DNA of 64,000 bases from an uncultured Bacteroidales bacterium (GCA_902779085.1 CACYZY010000001.1:124001-188000); one strand, 5' to 3'; shown: positions 25,512-34,038, counted from the stretch's first letter. Translations and numbers: made by a program. The notes: a model not told the origin generated them from the letters alone.

Positions 25512-26729
25512 ATGGATAGAGATAGTTTTAAGAAGTTTTTGTCTGAAGTTAGAGCAGAATATGATAGGAGAATGCTAAAAGAGTCATATCAGATCAATGT
25601 TATTGATGAGATAGTCGGTAATTCTAAAAACATGAAGGAAACCGCTCATTGTAGGTTTTTAGCCAGACTCCTTCAATATCGTGACGATAATGGTAAGTAT
25701 ACTCTATTGGAAAATTTATTAAAGAAAATACAAGAACAGAAACCCGCATGGGGAAACATAGTAATTAATGAACCAAAATTCAAACTTGAAGTCTTTTGCC
25801 CTTCTAATGATAGTAATGAGAAAGATGGAAGAATTGATATACTGATTGAATCTGCTCCCTATGCAATCATTGTAGAAAATAAAGCAAATGATGCTGGCTA
25901 TCAAGAACATCAGATAGGTAGGTACATTAGAAAAATGATAGATAGTGGTTTTTTAAGCAAAAATTTATTTATTCTTTGCTTGCCAGGAAAGGAGAGAAGT
26001 GAGCCAAGTGAGAGAGAATGGATTTATAATGATTATAACTACCGTAACGATTTTTGTGATAGATTCTCAGTCCTATCCTATAAAAATGATATCTTGCCAT
26101 GGATGAAAGGATTTCTTGACAATATTAATCGAGGGGGAAAAGATATGCATTATTCAATCAATCTGTATGTTAATTATTTGAATAGCGTGTTTGAAAATGG
26201 TGAAGATGTCGAAAAGAGAATAATAAGGGAAGTATTATCTGCTTGTAGTACCACTAATAAAGAATGCATCAACTTTTTCAATTCGATTTTATCCATAGAA
26301 GAAATACTTAGAAAAAAGAGGCATGAGAATATTACTATTGAGGAAGAATCAAATTTAAGTGAGAAAAACGATGAAGTGAAAGTCTTTCTAGAGCTATTAT
26401 ATAATCACACCTGTAGGTTTGCAACTCAAGTACCGGGAAAGCGAACCCTTCATTTTGGTTTAGACATATCCATAAATAATAAGAAATATACTGTTTATGT
26501 TGGCAATAATGCTTCAGGTATGTTTTGCTCAATACTTTCTGAAGATGATACAATCAACACATCCGTCCAAAATCCTCTGAGAGAAATTGGCTTAAATTGT
26601 TATAATAATAAAAAAAGCTATTTTTATGATGGATATGATCATGATTATCGTATTCTTCCTAAACTTGAACTATTCTTTAAGGTTATGGATAAATGCGTAG
26701 AGCTTCAAAAGAATGAAAAAACTAAATAG
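25512..26729 (+). CDS. PD-(D/E)XK superfamily nuclease (PDDEXK_4 type)
   Basis: 405 residues. The N-terminal part matches the PDDEXK_4 family: ETAHCRFLARLLQ (about 43-55), then DGRIDILIE with D109, and AIIVENKANDAGYQEHQIGRY with E122 and K124, giving the D...ExK metal-binding set, plus the usual downstream Gln/Arg-Tyr helix. The C-terminal half (about 260-400) has an alpha/beta domain (RTLHFGLDISINNKKYTVYVG) of unknown role. No signal peptide. Such proteins are often found in defence or mobile-element contexts. It is transcribed rightward and ends at a bidirectional terminator facing the DUF2779 gene. Confidence 0.8.
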   Translation: MDRDSFKKFLSEVRAEYDRRMLKESYQINVIDEIVGNSKNMKETAHCRFLARLLQYRDDNGKYTLLENLLKKIQEQKPAWGNIVINEPKFKLEVFCPSNDSNEKDGRIDILIESAPYAIIVENKANDAGYQEHQIGRYIRKMIDSGFLSKNLFILCLPGKERSEPSEREWIYNDYNYRNDFCDRFSVLSYKNDILPWMKGFLDNINRGGKDMHYSINLYVNYLNSVFENGEDVEKRIIREVLSACSTTNKECINFFNSILSIEEILRKKRHENITIEEESNLSEKNDEVKVFLELLYNHTCRFATQVPGKRTLHFGLDISINNKKYTVYVGNNASGMFCSILSEDDTINTSVQNPLREIGLNCYNNKKSYFYDGYDHDYRILPKLELFFKVMDKCVELQKNEKTK

Positions 26730-26772
26730 ACCTATTGCCTGAAAATTATTGTGAAATCGTTGAAAGATAAAG

Positions 26773-26804
26773 AAAGAGGGGAGTGCTTAGGCATTCCCCT
26801 CTTT
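26773..26804. terminator. Bidirectional terminator between convergent nuclease genes
   Basis: AAAGAGGGGAGTG pairs with CATTCCCCTCTTT (13 bp, one G-U), loop CTTAGG. It lies 43 bases after the rightward gene and 11 bases after the stop of the leftward one. Confidence 0.85.
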
Positions 26805-26815
26805 GCATATGCTCT

Positions 26816-28888
26816 TTATCCAAAGCATTCATGATAAAAGTATTCCCAAATGAAAGCCATTGCCATAGTGTCAAGTTCGCAATAGCGGAGGAGGGCTTTG
26901 GTAAGGGCCTCGCTATCTTCTAGATTGCTGAACTGGAGCTTAGCATAGGCAGTAAGGGCAGCTCCTCCTTGAGCGATGGTTTCATCCTCAGAGATTTCAC
27001 TTCCAGAATACTTTGCAAAGTCTTGCATCTCCTTCTCTGTCATGTTGAGATAAGAGGCAACAGGGGGTAATTTTATGTATGGATTATCCACCACTCCGTT
27101 AGTAACAGAAATCCAGGAGATAGGAGCATCTGCAGGGATGTTTTCACTATGGATTTCGCTACCATAAATAGGCTGGCTGTACTTTTGCTGCAAGAACTTG
27201 CTAGCATTGAGCACAGCAGGAAGTACTTCTTTGATGGAATTGCCGCCTTTCATGGACTTGGCGTAGAAGTAATCAACTACAATTATCTGTAAATCCACCA
27301 TATTACGTTTGCCAGCTTGCAGCGTTCTATCTGCATTTCTCTCTTCAGAAGTGGGTTTGGTTATATTTTCTATGAAGGCTATCAGCGATTCTTTGTCTTT
27401 TTCTTCGCTCTCTATTAGTTGTTTACGTATGGATCGAAGAATAGTATTCTCGTGAGTAGCATAGCGGAAGATGGTGCCCTCATCACCTTCCAGTTGCTTT
27501 TTCAGTTCGCGGACAAGCTCAAAATTGGGGAAGAAGCCCTTCTTTGTGTTGATGTATTGTCCTGCATGACTGATGCTGTAAGAGCCGTCTTCATTTTTGT
27601 TGACGATGTGATGCGAGAACTGGAATGCCACTTGCTCGTATGGGTGCATACCTTTATAGAAAGGCAGGGCAGGGGCAGAGGTTTCAAAGTCGATGAAGTG
27701 AAGTGGGTATTTCCATTTTTCCATTTCTGCCTTGATGCCTTCCTTGTCAAGGTATATGTCTGTGCCAATAAGGTTGTCTCTGAAAGTTGCCAGTTTGGAA
27801 GCATCATTGGTGGAGATGCCAATCTGGAGCAACTTTCGCTCTTTGGCTTTTAGCGGTTCATTAGCTCTTTCTGTATCAGTATCTTCAATTTCTAAGTCAG
27901 ACGCTTTGACATTCTCCAATAGATAGGATCCATTTTTTATGAATCTTCCAGCTCCTCCCCATAGCTCCAGAATCAGAGGTTTGTTTTTAAAATCTTCTAT
28001 GCTGAGGCCTGCCTTTTGCGTCCAGCATTCCATTCGTCCGTCTTTCTTACCCTTATCTGTTTCTTTTTTATCATTCACATAGAAAGGACATTTTTTGCAT
28101 CCTGTATTTAAGGCCGTTGAAAGACGTGTCTTGTTGCAATAAGCATTTGCCATCTCGGCGACAAAAGCCTTGAAGGATTTTTCTTCTACTTCATCTTTTT
28201 TCTTGTTGATAATAGTATCACATGCATCATCTACATCAAATGCTTTAAGGACCCATAGCATTTTGGCCAGGTATTTGGTTTCTTCGCTTAACGTTATCTT
28301 GTCTTTGCTTATGATTTTGAACATCTGGTTCATGCCATCAATAGGAGCGATGGCGTCTTTATCAGCGGTCATCAGATAGGCATGCACAGTGAAGTTCTCA
28401 TTGGGATAAAGCTCTTTTAGGGCTTGGACGATTACGTATTTTTGGAATGCTACGTCATAGACATAAGACTTAATACGAAGATCTATACCTCCTCTTTTCT
28501 TCGCGATCTTATCTTTTTTACTCCAAGACTTAGCTTTCACCTCGATCAGATTGATGTGGTGACCTTTCTTCTCTATGATGTCTGCCCTGACAAATAGGTT
28601 TCCGCTCTTGAAGGCGGCTTCTGCGATGTTTACATTCTCTTGCTTGAAAAGTTCTTGGGTCTTAAGCAAGGCTGTTTCATAATCCAGTTCTTTGATATTT
28701 GTAGCATCAGTAACACCATAGTAAATCTTGGCAAGTTCACCTACTTGAAAACCACCGTTGGCCAATGCCTGAAGAAAATCATTATCCACATCTTGATTGG
28801 CATAAGAGTCGTCACAACAATAGTAGAGCTTGGTAGAACACTCCAAGGCCAGTTTGAAAGCCGATTTGGTGAAATACTTGTTATTCAT
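26816..28888 (-). CDS. DUF2779 protein: RecB/Cas4-like nuclease plus RNase H-like exonuclease domain
   Basis: 690 residues with two predicted nuclease parts. The N-terminal part has the RecB-type PD-(D/E)XK signature: VRADIIEKKG with D103, then LIEVKAKS with E116 and K118. Cysteines at about C17 and at C264, C267 and C288 (GCKKCPF ... MECWT) are spaced as in Cas4/AddB-type nucleases that hold an Fe-S cluster. The second part, from about residue 395, begins HFIDFETSAPALPFYKG, with D400 and E402 like ExoI of DEDD exonucleases, and is the DUF2779 domain. There is no signal peptide. It is probably co-transcribed with the coiled-coil gene 67 bases upstream. A DNA- or RNA-degrading role is inferred, not shown. 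Confidence 0.8.
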   Translation of the reverse strand: MNNKYFTKSAFKLALECSTKLYYCCDDSYANQDVDNDFLQALANGGFQVGELAKIYYGVTDATNIKELDYETALLKTQELFKQENVNIAEAAFKSGNLFVRADIIEKKGHHINLIEVKAKSWSKKDKIAKKRGGIDLRIKSYVYDVAFQKYVIVQALKELYPNENFTVHAYLMTADKDAIAPIDGMNQMFKIISKDKITLSEETKYLAKMLWVLKAFDVDDACDTIINKKKDEVEEKSFKAFVAEMANAYCNKTRLSTALNTGCKKCPFYVNDKKETDKGKKDGRMECWTQKAGLSIEDFKNKPLILELWGGAGRFIKNGSYLLENVKASDLEIEDTDTERANEPLKAKERKLLQIGISTNDASKLATFRDNLIGTDIYLDKEGIKAEMEKWKYPLHFIDFETSAPALPFYKGMHPYEQVAFQFSHHIVNKNEDGSYSISHAGQYINTKKGFFPNFELVRELKKQLEGDEGTIFRYATHENTILRSIRKQLIESEEKDKESLIAFIENITKPTSEERNADRTLQAGKRNMVDLQIIVVDYFYAKSMKGGNSIKEVLPAVLNASKFLQQKYSQPIYGSEIHSENIPADAPISWISVTNGVVDNPYIKLPPVASYLNMTEKEMQDFAKYSGSEISEDETIAQGGAALTAYAKLQFSNLEDSEALTKALLRYCELDTMAMAFIWEYFYHECFG

Positions 28889-28955
28889 AGATATTATTCT
28901 TGATTAATGGTTTATGCAAACTCTTTCGTTATTTGTTTTGGAAAGGTTGAGGGAA

Positions 28956-29699
28956 TTAATCCCCCAACTTTTCTTGTTTTAATCTCAACTTCACTTTCTC
29001 TATCAGATGATCTAATTCTTCTTTCTCCTCTACAAAAATAATATTATCTCCTTCTTTTTCCAAATCTTCTTTCCAACTTTCTACATTACTGTTCACTACT
29101 TCACACTCATTCAACTCCAGGTTATTCAACAATCTTCTTACTTTCAAACACCTTACTTCACTTACTACAATCAATCTCATCCCCTCATTCACACTCTTTA
29201 TCTTCAACAATCTTTCAAATACCTTATCTACTCCTTTTCTCAACTCCTTCTTCTCAAAATCTCTATCATAATCTTCTTTCATCCTTTTTATAATAACATC
29301 CTTATCCCTTCTCCTCAATTCATCCATCTTTTTATTCATCTCTTCTATTATTTCCTTCTCTATTTCATCCCTTTCTTTTCTCAATCCCTTTATCTTTTCA
29401 TATATTTTTTTCTTTTCTTCCTCTATCTTACCCAACTTCTCTTTCCATAAATCCATTTCTTCTTTTTTACCCTCCTTCTTTAAAATACTTACTAACTTCT
29501 TATATCCTTCTATCTCACTATTCATCCCTTTTATTTCATCATACAATTCTTTCAACTCCACATTAATATCTTTCACCCCTTCACTTATTTCCTTTGTCCA
29601 ACCAACTCTTCTTCTCAACCCCTTCTCATAATTCTCCTCTACATTAAAACCATTAATCATTACATTTTCTAATCTTACAACTACATTTAAATTACTCAT
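28956..29699 (-). CDS. Coiled-coil protein encoded by an almost cytosine-free gene
   Basis: 247 residues, extremely rich in Glu, Lys, Ile and Leu. Residues about 35-150 are predicted long coiled coil (KKLVSILKKEGKKEEMDLWK, IEEEKKKIYEKIKGLRKERD). The C-terminal part alternates strand-like and helical segments (MRLIVVSEVRCLKVRRLL, NIIFVEEKEELDHLIEKV). The coding strand has only 7 cytosines in 744 bases and none for 474 bases (29122-29595). The protein has no Ala or Pro and one each of Thr, His and Gln, because their codons need C. No family recognised and no signal peptide. The operator-bearing promoter at 29738-29793 drives it, and DUF2779 follows. The frame is intact and has a plausible start. 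Confidence 0.75.
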   Translation of the reverse strand: MSNLNVVVRLENVMINGFNVEENYEKGLRRRVGWTKEISEGVKDINVELKELYDEIKGMNSEIEGYKKLVSILKKEGKKEEMDLWKEKLGKIEEEKKKIYEKIKGLRKERDEIEKEIIEEMNKKMDELRRRDKDVIIKRMKEDYDRDFEKKELRKGVDKVFERLLKIKSVNEGMRLIVVSEVRCLKVRRLLNNLELNECEVVNSNVESWKEDLEKEGDNIIFVEEKEELDHLIEKVKLRLKQEKLGD

Positions 29700-29737
29700 A
29701 AATTAATTATTTTAAGGTGGAACGATTTTGTTAAGGA

Positions 29738-29793
29738 TAAAATTAGACAATAGATATGAATTATCACAAACGGGTGTGCCTAATGATGGCAGA
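29738..29793 (-). promoter_or_regulatory. Operator/promoter copy 4 (between coiled-coil and WYL genes)
   Basis: TGTGCC (29775-29780), TAATGAT, GGCAGA (29788-29793). On the minus strand 4 bases lead to TTTG (29767-29770), 21 bases, and TAATTTTA (29738-29745), one mismatch from consensus. It lies in the divergent region before the WYL regulator, so autoregulation is possible. Confidence 0.6.
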
Positions 29794-29828
29794 GGTATGA
29801 AAGGATAGGAAATAAAAAGGTCGTTTTC

Positions 29829-29860
29829 CTTGGAAGTTTCAACAATACAATATATATTTG
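29829..29860 (+). promoter_or_regulatory. Promoter of the WYL regulator gene
   Basis: CTTG (29829-29832), 20 bases, TATATTTG (29853-29860), an exact TAnnTTTG. It supports the start at 29914 and excludes the longer frame opening at 29830. Confidence 0.65.
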
Positions 29861-29913
29861 TGTTACTAGTTTTTTCAAATCTCTTATCCAATTTTTATTT
29901 AACTATTCTGTTT

Positions 29914-30960
29914 ATGGCAAAAAACACTTTCTTACGTTATGCATGGCTTGTCGATTTACTGTCTAATGTTGGCGAAGCATCTTTCGAGGAAATCGCCGAA
30001 GCGTGGGAGGATGACGGGTTGCTGAATCCTGGAGGTGAACCCCTTTCAAAGGACACTTTTAACAAGCATAAAAGGGCTTTAAGTGAATACTTTGGCATAG
30101 AGTTGGGGTGTAGAACTATCGTTGAGGAGACCAAGAGTGAGGGTGTTAGAACTGAAGAAGTCCCCTCCTATTATCGAAGGTATGAAGGCCCAAATCAAGA
30201 ACGACAGCGTCGCCAAAGGGAACATCTATACCAGACCCAAACGATTTACAAGTATTTTATCAAGAAAGAGAAAGATGACCGACTGGGTAAACGTACCCGG
30301 TCGCTCATTTCTGCCTTGCTGCAGAATGCTCAGGTGGAGCGTAATGCTCCCCTGAAAAGCAAGGTGCTCTTCGAGGAGGAAACAGGCCTGTACACGTCTA
30401 AGACCACACAAATTATAAATGCGATAAACAAGGGGAAAAAGGTAGTTTTGTTATATCAGAAATATGGAAAAGGGGAAGTCGAAAGAGAAAGAACAGTAGA
30501 ACCGTTGGGGCTCAAGCTGTTTAAGCGCAGATGGTACTTGCTGGGTAAGGAAGAGAGAGAGCTGAAGGTCTTTGCCTTGGACGACCGTACTAGGGGCGTC
30601 AGAGTAACGAAGGATAGTTTTGATTATCCAGTGAATTTTGATCCTGCGAGCTATTTTGAAAAAGCTTTTGGTACCGTCAAGGGTGAACCCGAATTAGTTC
30701 GTGTGAAAACCTACGGTTTGGAAACAGACTATTGGCGCTCTTCACCTATGCACTCTTCGCAGAAAGAGGTAGAGAAGCGTGAGGAGTCGGGCAATGACTA
30801 CTCTGTATTTGAACTGAAAATGTATCCTTATGCATATGAATTCAAGCAGGAACTGTTCTCGCGTATGGATCAGATAGAGGTGCTGGCTCCCCAGAAATTG
30901 CGTGACGAGATGCTCTTATATATTAATAAGGTGCAGGCCATTTACCAACCCTCCCGTTGA
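29914..30960 (+). CDS. WYL-domain transcriptional regulator
   Basis: 348 residues. The N-terminus (MAKNTFLRYAWLVDLLSNVG, then FEEIAEAW and LSKDTFNKHKRAL) is a winged-helix DNA-binding domain. The WYL domain spans about residues 155-240: KKVVLLYQKYGKGEVERERT, then the LFKRRWYLLG core with W-Y-L, then LKVFALDDRTRGVRVT. A C-terminal WCX-like extension follows. Regulators of this build, such as BrxR and CapW, repress phage-defence operons by binding palindromes until a nucleic-acid signal arrives. It lies between operator copies 4 and 5, making it the best candidate for the protein that reads them. Start at 29914 is set by the promoter. Confidence 0.88.
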   Translation: MAKNTFLRYAWLVDLLSNVGEASFEEIAEAWEDDGLLNPGGEPLSKDTFNKHKRALSEYFGIELGCRTIVEETKSEGVRTEEVPSYYRRYEGPNQERQRRQREHLYQTQTIYKYFIKKEKDDRLGKRTRSLISALLQNAQVERNAPLKSKVLFEEETGLYTSKTTQIINAINKGKKVVLLYQKYGKGEVERERTVEPLGLKLFKRRWYLLGKEERELKVFALDDRTRGVRVTKDSFDYPVNFDPASYFEKAFGTVKGEPELVRVKTYGLETDYWRSSPMHSSQKEVEKREESGNDYSVFELKMYPYAYEFKQELFSRMDQIEVLAPQKLRDEMLLYINKVQAIYQPSR

Positions 30961-30966
30961 TAGAGG

Positions 30967-31022
30967 TGTGCCACTACTAGGCAGAGCTCTTTTCTCTTGT
31001 TCATATATTTGACATACTTTTG
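30967..31022 (+). promoter_or_regulatory. Operator/promoter copy 5 (upstream of AAA ATPase gene)
   Basis: TGTGCC (30967-30972), ACTACTA, GGCAGA (30980-30985), 4 bases, TTTTC (30990-30994), 20 bases, TACTTTTG (31015-31022, exact). It begins 6 bases after the WYL stop codon and fixes the ATPase start at 31048. Confidence 0.7.
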
Positions 31023-31047
31023 TGTTGAATCAAAAACAATACTGGGT

Positions 31048-32706
31048 ATGTCAAAGACTTTGTTAGAATCACTGAACAACATTGTAGAAACACTGAAAGG
31101 TGGAAGTGAAGAACTGGACGAAAGCGTATGCTTCGACCCGGATGACCTTTCGCCTTTTGAGGAAGATACAAAACCTCTGAGCGAGGCACTCGGACTCACT
31201 CCTATGCAACTGGTACTGTTGGCTGTCATCATCGAGAGATCATCAGGCAGACGCTCTTTCGTGAAAGATGTGGCCCGTTTCCTGAACATGGGTTATCTAA
31301 AGTTTCTTTGCCACATGGATGATATACTGACATTGCGTGACAAGTGGTATATACGCATTGACAGCGATGACCATATCACTGTGCCTGCAGATGTGTTGCA
31401 TGCACTGACTAAGAATGAACCATTCAAGAAACCACAGACAAAAGGCTTGACGACAGATGTGATTCTGGCTCGCATAAGAGGCTATCTGTTGTTGGTAAAG
31501 AAAGAAGAGATGGTGGATGAAGTGGCTTATAATGAGATTACTGCACTCCTGATGGATAATCCCGACACCAGTATCGGACAGGCTAACCGTAAGTACCTGA
31601 GTCAGATAAAGGATGCCAAAGAACTCTATCTGTTCTATGTTATTATCAACCAGATTTATATCCATAAGTGTGACGATTTGGATATGAATGATGTGAGTGA
31701 CTATTTCACGGAATTTGTGGACTGGCAGACGTTGAATGAGTTCTACAAGTTGGATGGACTGGAGCTTTTGCTCCAGCATATCATTGAACATGTAGTGGAA
31801 GACGGACTGGTGTCTAAGGAAAAGTTCAAGGTAAGGGACGAAATATTGAATGCTGTCTTTGCCGACATCAAGACGTGGGGCCTGAATAAGTTGAAGACCG
31901 TGAAATTGGTTGACTGCAACCAGATGGCAGAGAAGCATCTGTTCTATAACTCAACTGAACAAGGGCAGATAGACCGCTTGGCTCAACTGCTCGACCCTCA
32001 ACGTCTGAACGAGGTCTTTAAGAGTATGCAGGATAAAGGTTTACGCACAGGATTCAGTTGCCTTTTCTATGGAGCTCCAGGCACAGGGAAAACGGAGACC
32101 GTCTATCAGTTGGCCCGTCAGACAGGGCGTATGATTATGGAGGCGGATGTGTCACAGCTGAAGGATTGTTGGGTAGGGGAGACGGAGAAGAATGCCCGCA
32201 GACTATTCAAGGATTATCGTAATGCCTGCAAGGAAAATGAACTCATGCCTATATTGCTGTTCAATGAGGCAGATGCCATTCTCGGGGTGCGTATGGAAGG
32301 CGCACAGAGGTCTGTGGACAAGATGGAGAACAGTCTGCAGAATATTTTCTTGCAGGAAATGGAACAGTTTAGTGGTATCCTTATTGCAACGACTAATCTT
32401 ACCAAGAATCTGGATAAGGCTTTCGAACGGCGTTTTCTCTATAAGATTTGCTTTACTAAACCAAGCCTTGAAATCCGTTCTAAGATCTGGCAAACCATGA
32501 TACCAGAGATAAAGAACGAGGAGGCACTGAAGTTGGCTGGAGATTTTGATTTCAGTGGCGGTCAGATAGAGAATGTGGTACGCAAACGTGCTGTAGATGC
32601 CATCTTGAATGGTTGTGAACCTGACTTTGAGACGATGTTAGGCTATTGTAAGGAGGAAACCCTGGGAAAGGAGCAGAAGGAAAGAAGTAGAATCGGTTTT
32701 GTCTGA
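31048..32706 (+). CDS. AAA+ family ATPase with helical N-terminal domain
   Basis: 552 residues. The N-terminal 300 residues are helical, with a possible winged-helix segment (LLAVIIERSSGRRSFVKDVA). The AAA module starts with Walker A GAPGTGKT (342-349), then pore-loop-like CWVGETEKNARRLF. Walker B reads LLFNEADAIL, with Asn (N406) where most AAA proteins have Asp. Sensor 1 is IATTN and the arginine-finger region is AFERRF. This NEAD variant is known in a bacterial AAA subgroup of COG0464 type. A hexameric unfoldase or remodelling role is inferred. The promoter at 31015 rules out the longer frame opening at 30997. It is driven by the fifth operator-bearing promoter. Confidence 0.85.
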   Translation: MSKTLLESLNNIVETLKGGSEELDESVCFDPDDLSPFEEDTKPLSEALGLTPMQLVLLAVIIERSSGRRSFVKDVARFLNMGYLKFLCHMDDILTLRDKWYIRIDSDDHITVPADVLHALTKNEPFKKPQTKGLTTDVILARIRGYLLLVKKEEMVDEVAYNEITALLMDNPDTSIGQANRKYLSQIKDAKELYLFYVIINQIYIHKCDDLDMNDVSDYFTEFVDWQTLNEFYKLDGLELLLQHIIEHVVEDGLVSKEKFKVRDEILNAVFADIKTWGLNKLKTVKLVDCNQMAEKHLFYNSTEQGQIDRLAQLLDPQRLNEVFKSMQDKGLRTGFSCLFYGAPGTGKTETVYQLARQTGRMIMEADVSQLKDCWVGETEKNARRLFKDYRNACKENELMPILLFNEADAILGVRMEGAQRSVDKMENSLQNIFLQEMEQFSGILIATTNLTKNLDKAFERRFLYKICFTKPSLEIRSKIWQTMIPEIKNEEALKLAGDFDFSGGQIENVVRKRAVDAILNGCEPDFETMLGYCKEETLGKEQKERSRIGFV

Positions 32707-32732
32707 TTAGAAACTAAAAAAATAATGATTCA

Positions 32733-32818
32733 GAACCTACAACCTTACAACATTTCTTAAAACATAATGATATTGATGAGTTATCAGGTTGTAAGTTGGG
32801 TTGTAAGGTTGTAAGTTC
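32733..32818 (+). repeat. Left 86-bp inverted repeat flanking the VapE gene
   Basis: Matches the reverse complement of 34308-34393 at about 75 of 86 positions by hand alignment. Each arm is itself near-palindromic: GAACCTACAACCTTACAAC at one end can pair with GTTGTAAGGTTGTAAGTTC at the other. It ends 11 bases before the VapE stop codon. Confidence 0.8.
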
Positions 32819-32829
32819 TATAAAGTATA

Positions 32830-34038
32830 TCATGCTGCAAGCACTACTTTGTACAAAGTGCTATGCTTGCCTCGACGTCGAGGCAACGAACTCATGTTGC
32901 TCAGGTATTTGCCAAAACGCTCTACTGACATATCCAGATTGTCTCTCTGCGACTTGACCTTGCGCAGAATCTCGGTAGGAGACATCCATTCACCTTCCTC
33001 ATCATCCAAAGGTTCACGGAAATACTCTCTGAAAAGCTGTTCACTCAGCTCTTCGTGCATGAACTGTTTGTTGGATTCCATAATCTGCTGCACCTCGTCT
33101 TCTGAGAACCAGTAAGGTTTGCCTTCCTCCAGCTCCTGCAGGATCTGAGCATAAAGCTGGTCGTATTCAATAGGGGTATGGGTATCAATAGGAGCAGTGA
33201 GTTCCACACACAGGAATCGTCTGCTTCCCGTTGGGTCTGTCAGCAAATCGTTTACGTTGCTGGTGCCTATGAAGGAAGCATATCGGCGCGCTTCATCCAC
33301 ATCGTCGGTAAACAGTTTACGTGTCTTGCTGTCTGTGCGTTGCAGCAAGTTCTTCAGATAACCGTTCTGCACACGTTTGGTCAGTTGGTCAAACTCATCC
33401 ACATTCACCAGCAGATAGTGCTTGATCGTCAGGTCAATGTCATGCTTACTGCCGAAGTTCAGTTGGTCAGTATAGCCAAAGCTCAGTTCTGGAGGCAGAA
33501 GTTGGCGACAGAAAGTTGACTTGTGCCACCCTTGCTTGCCAATAATAATAGGAGCCACACTGTTGCCGTACTGCTGGCTCATGCCTTTCCATTGTGCCAC
33601 CATTCCCCTCATCCAGATGGCGAACCAACGAGCCCAATGGGGGTTGTCGGTGTTGATTCTGTTACCCAGTTCAGTAAGGCGATCCTTGCCGTCCCATTTG
33701 CCATTCACCCTGTCCAGGTAGTTGTCCACAGGGTTGAACTCAGGCACATCCATCGAGTGGATATACCTCTTCATGTCCCTGTCATTCACGTCAATACCGC
33801 TCAGCCTGGCATCTATCACCATCGTGTTGAGCCTACGGTCGTCAATCTTTCGGAATCCCAAACCATTTGAGATTCTGTCATCAAACTCCACCTTGCCTGT
33901 CAACATGTTCAGTCTCAAGGCGTAGCGATCTCTCATGTAACGTTGGAACAAAACAGCTTTCTGTTGAACTTTGTTTAGTACCATGATTTGCTCGTTTGAC
34001 TTTTGAGGAGTCATAACCTGCTTCAATTTTGCCGTCAT
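32830..34038 (-). CDS. VapE-type (virulence-associated E) P-loop ATPase
   Basis: 402 residues of the VapE/DUF3874 group found in Bacteroidetes and related to phage and satellite primase-helicase proteins. The region DNYLDRVNGKWDGKDRL opens the VapE domain. Walker A is GKQGWHKS (167-174) and Walker B is YLLVNVDEFD (D214, E215). RYASFIGTSNVNDLL and TGSRRFLCVEL follow, as in superfamily 3-like helicases. The C-terminal about 70 residues are a separate DUF3874-like domain. There is no accompanying primase, integrase or transposase. It is bounded by 86-bp inverted repeats, with short direct repeats and a palindrome upstream, suggesting a small mobile or replicating unit. Confidence 0.82.
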   Translation of the reverse strand: MTAKLKQVMTPQKSNEQIMVLNKVQQKAVLFQRYMRDRYALRLNMLTGKVEFDDRISNGLGFRKIDDRRLNTMVIDARLSGIDVNDRDMKRYIHSMDVPEFNPVDNYLDRVNGKWDGKDRLTELGNRINTDNPHWARWFAIWMRGMVAQWKGMSQQYGNSVAPIIIGKQGWHKSTFCRQLLPPELSFGYTDQLNFGSKHDIDLTIKHYLLVNVDEFDQLTKRVQNGYLKNLLQRTDSKTRKLFTDDVDEARRYASFIGTSNVNDLLTDPTGSRRFLCVELTAPIDTHTPIEYDQLYAQILQELEEGKPYWFSEDEVQQIMESNKQFMHEELSEQLFREYFREPLDDEEGEWMSPTEILRKVKSQRDNLDMSVERFGKYLSNMSSLPRRRGKHSTLYKVVLAA

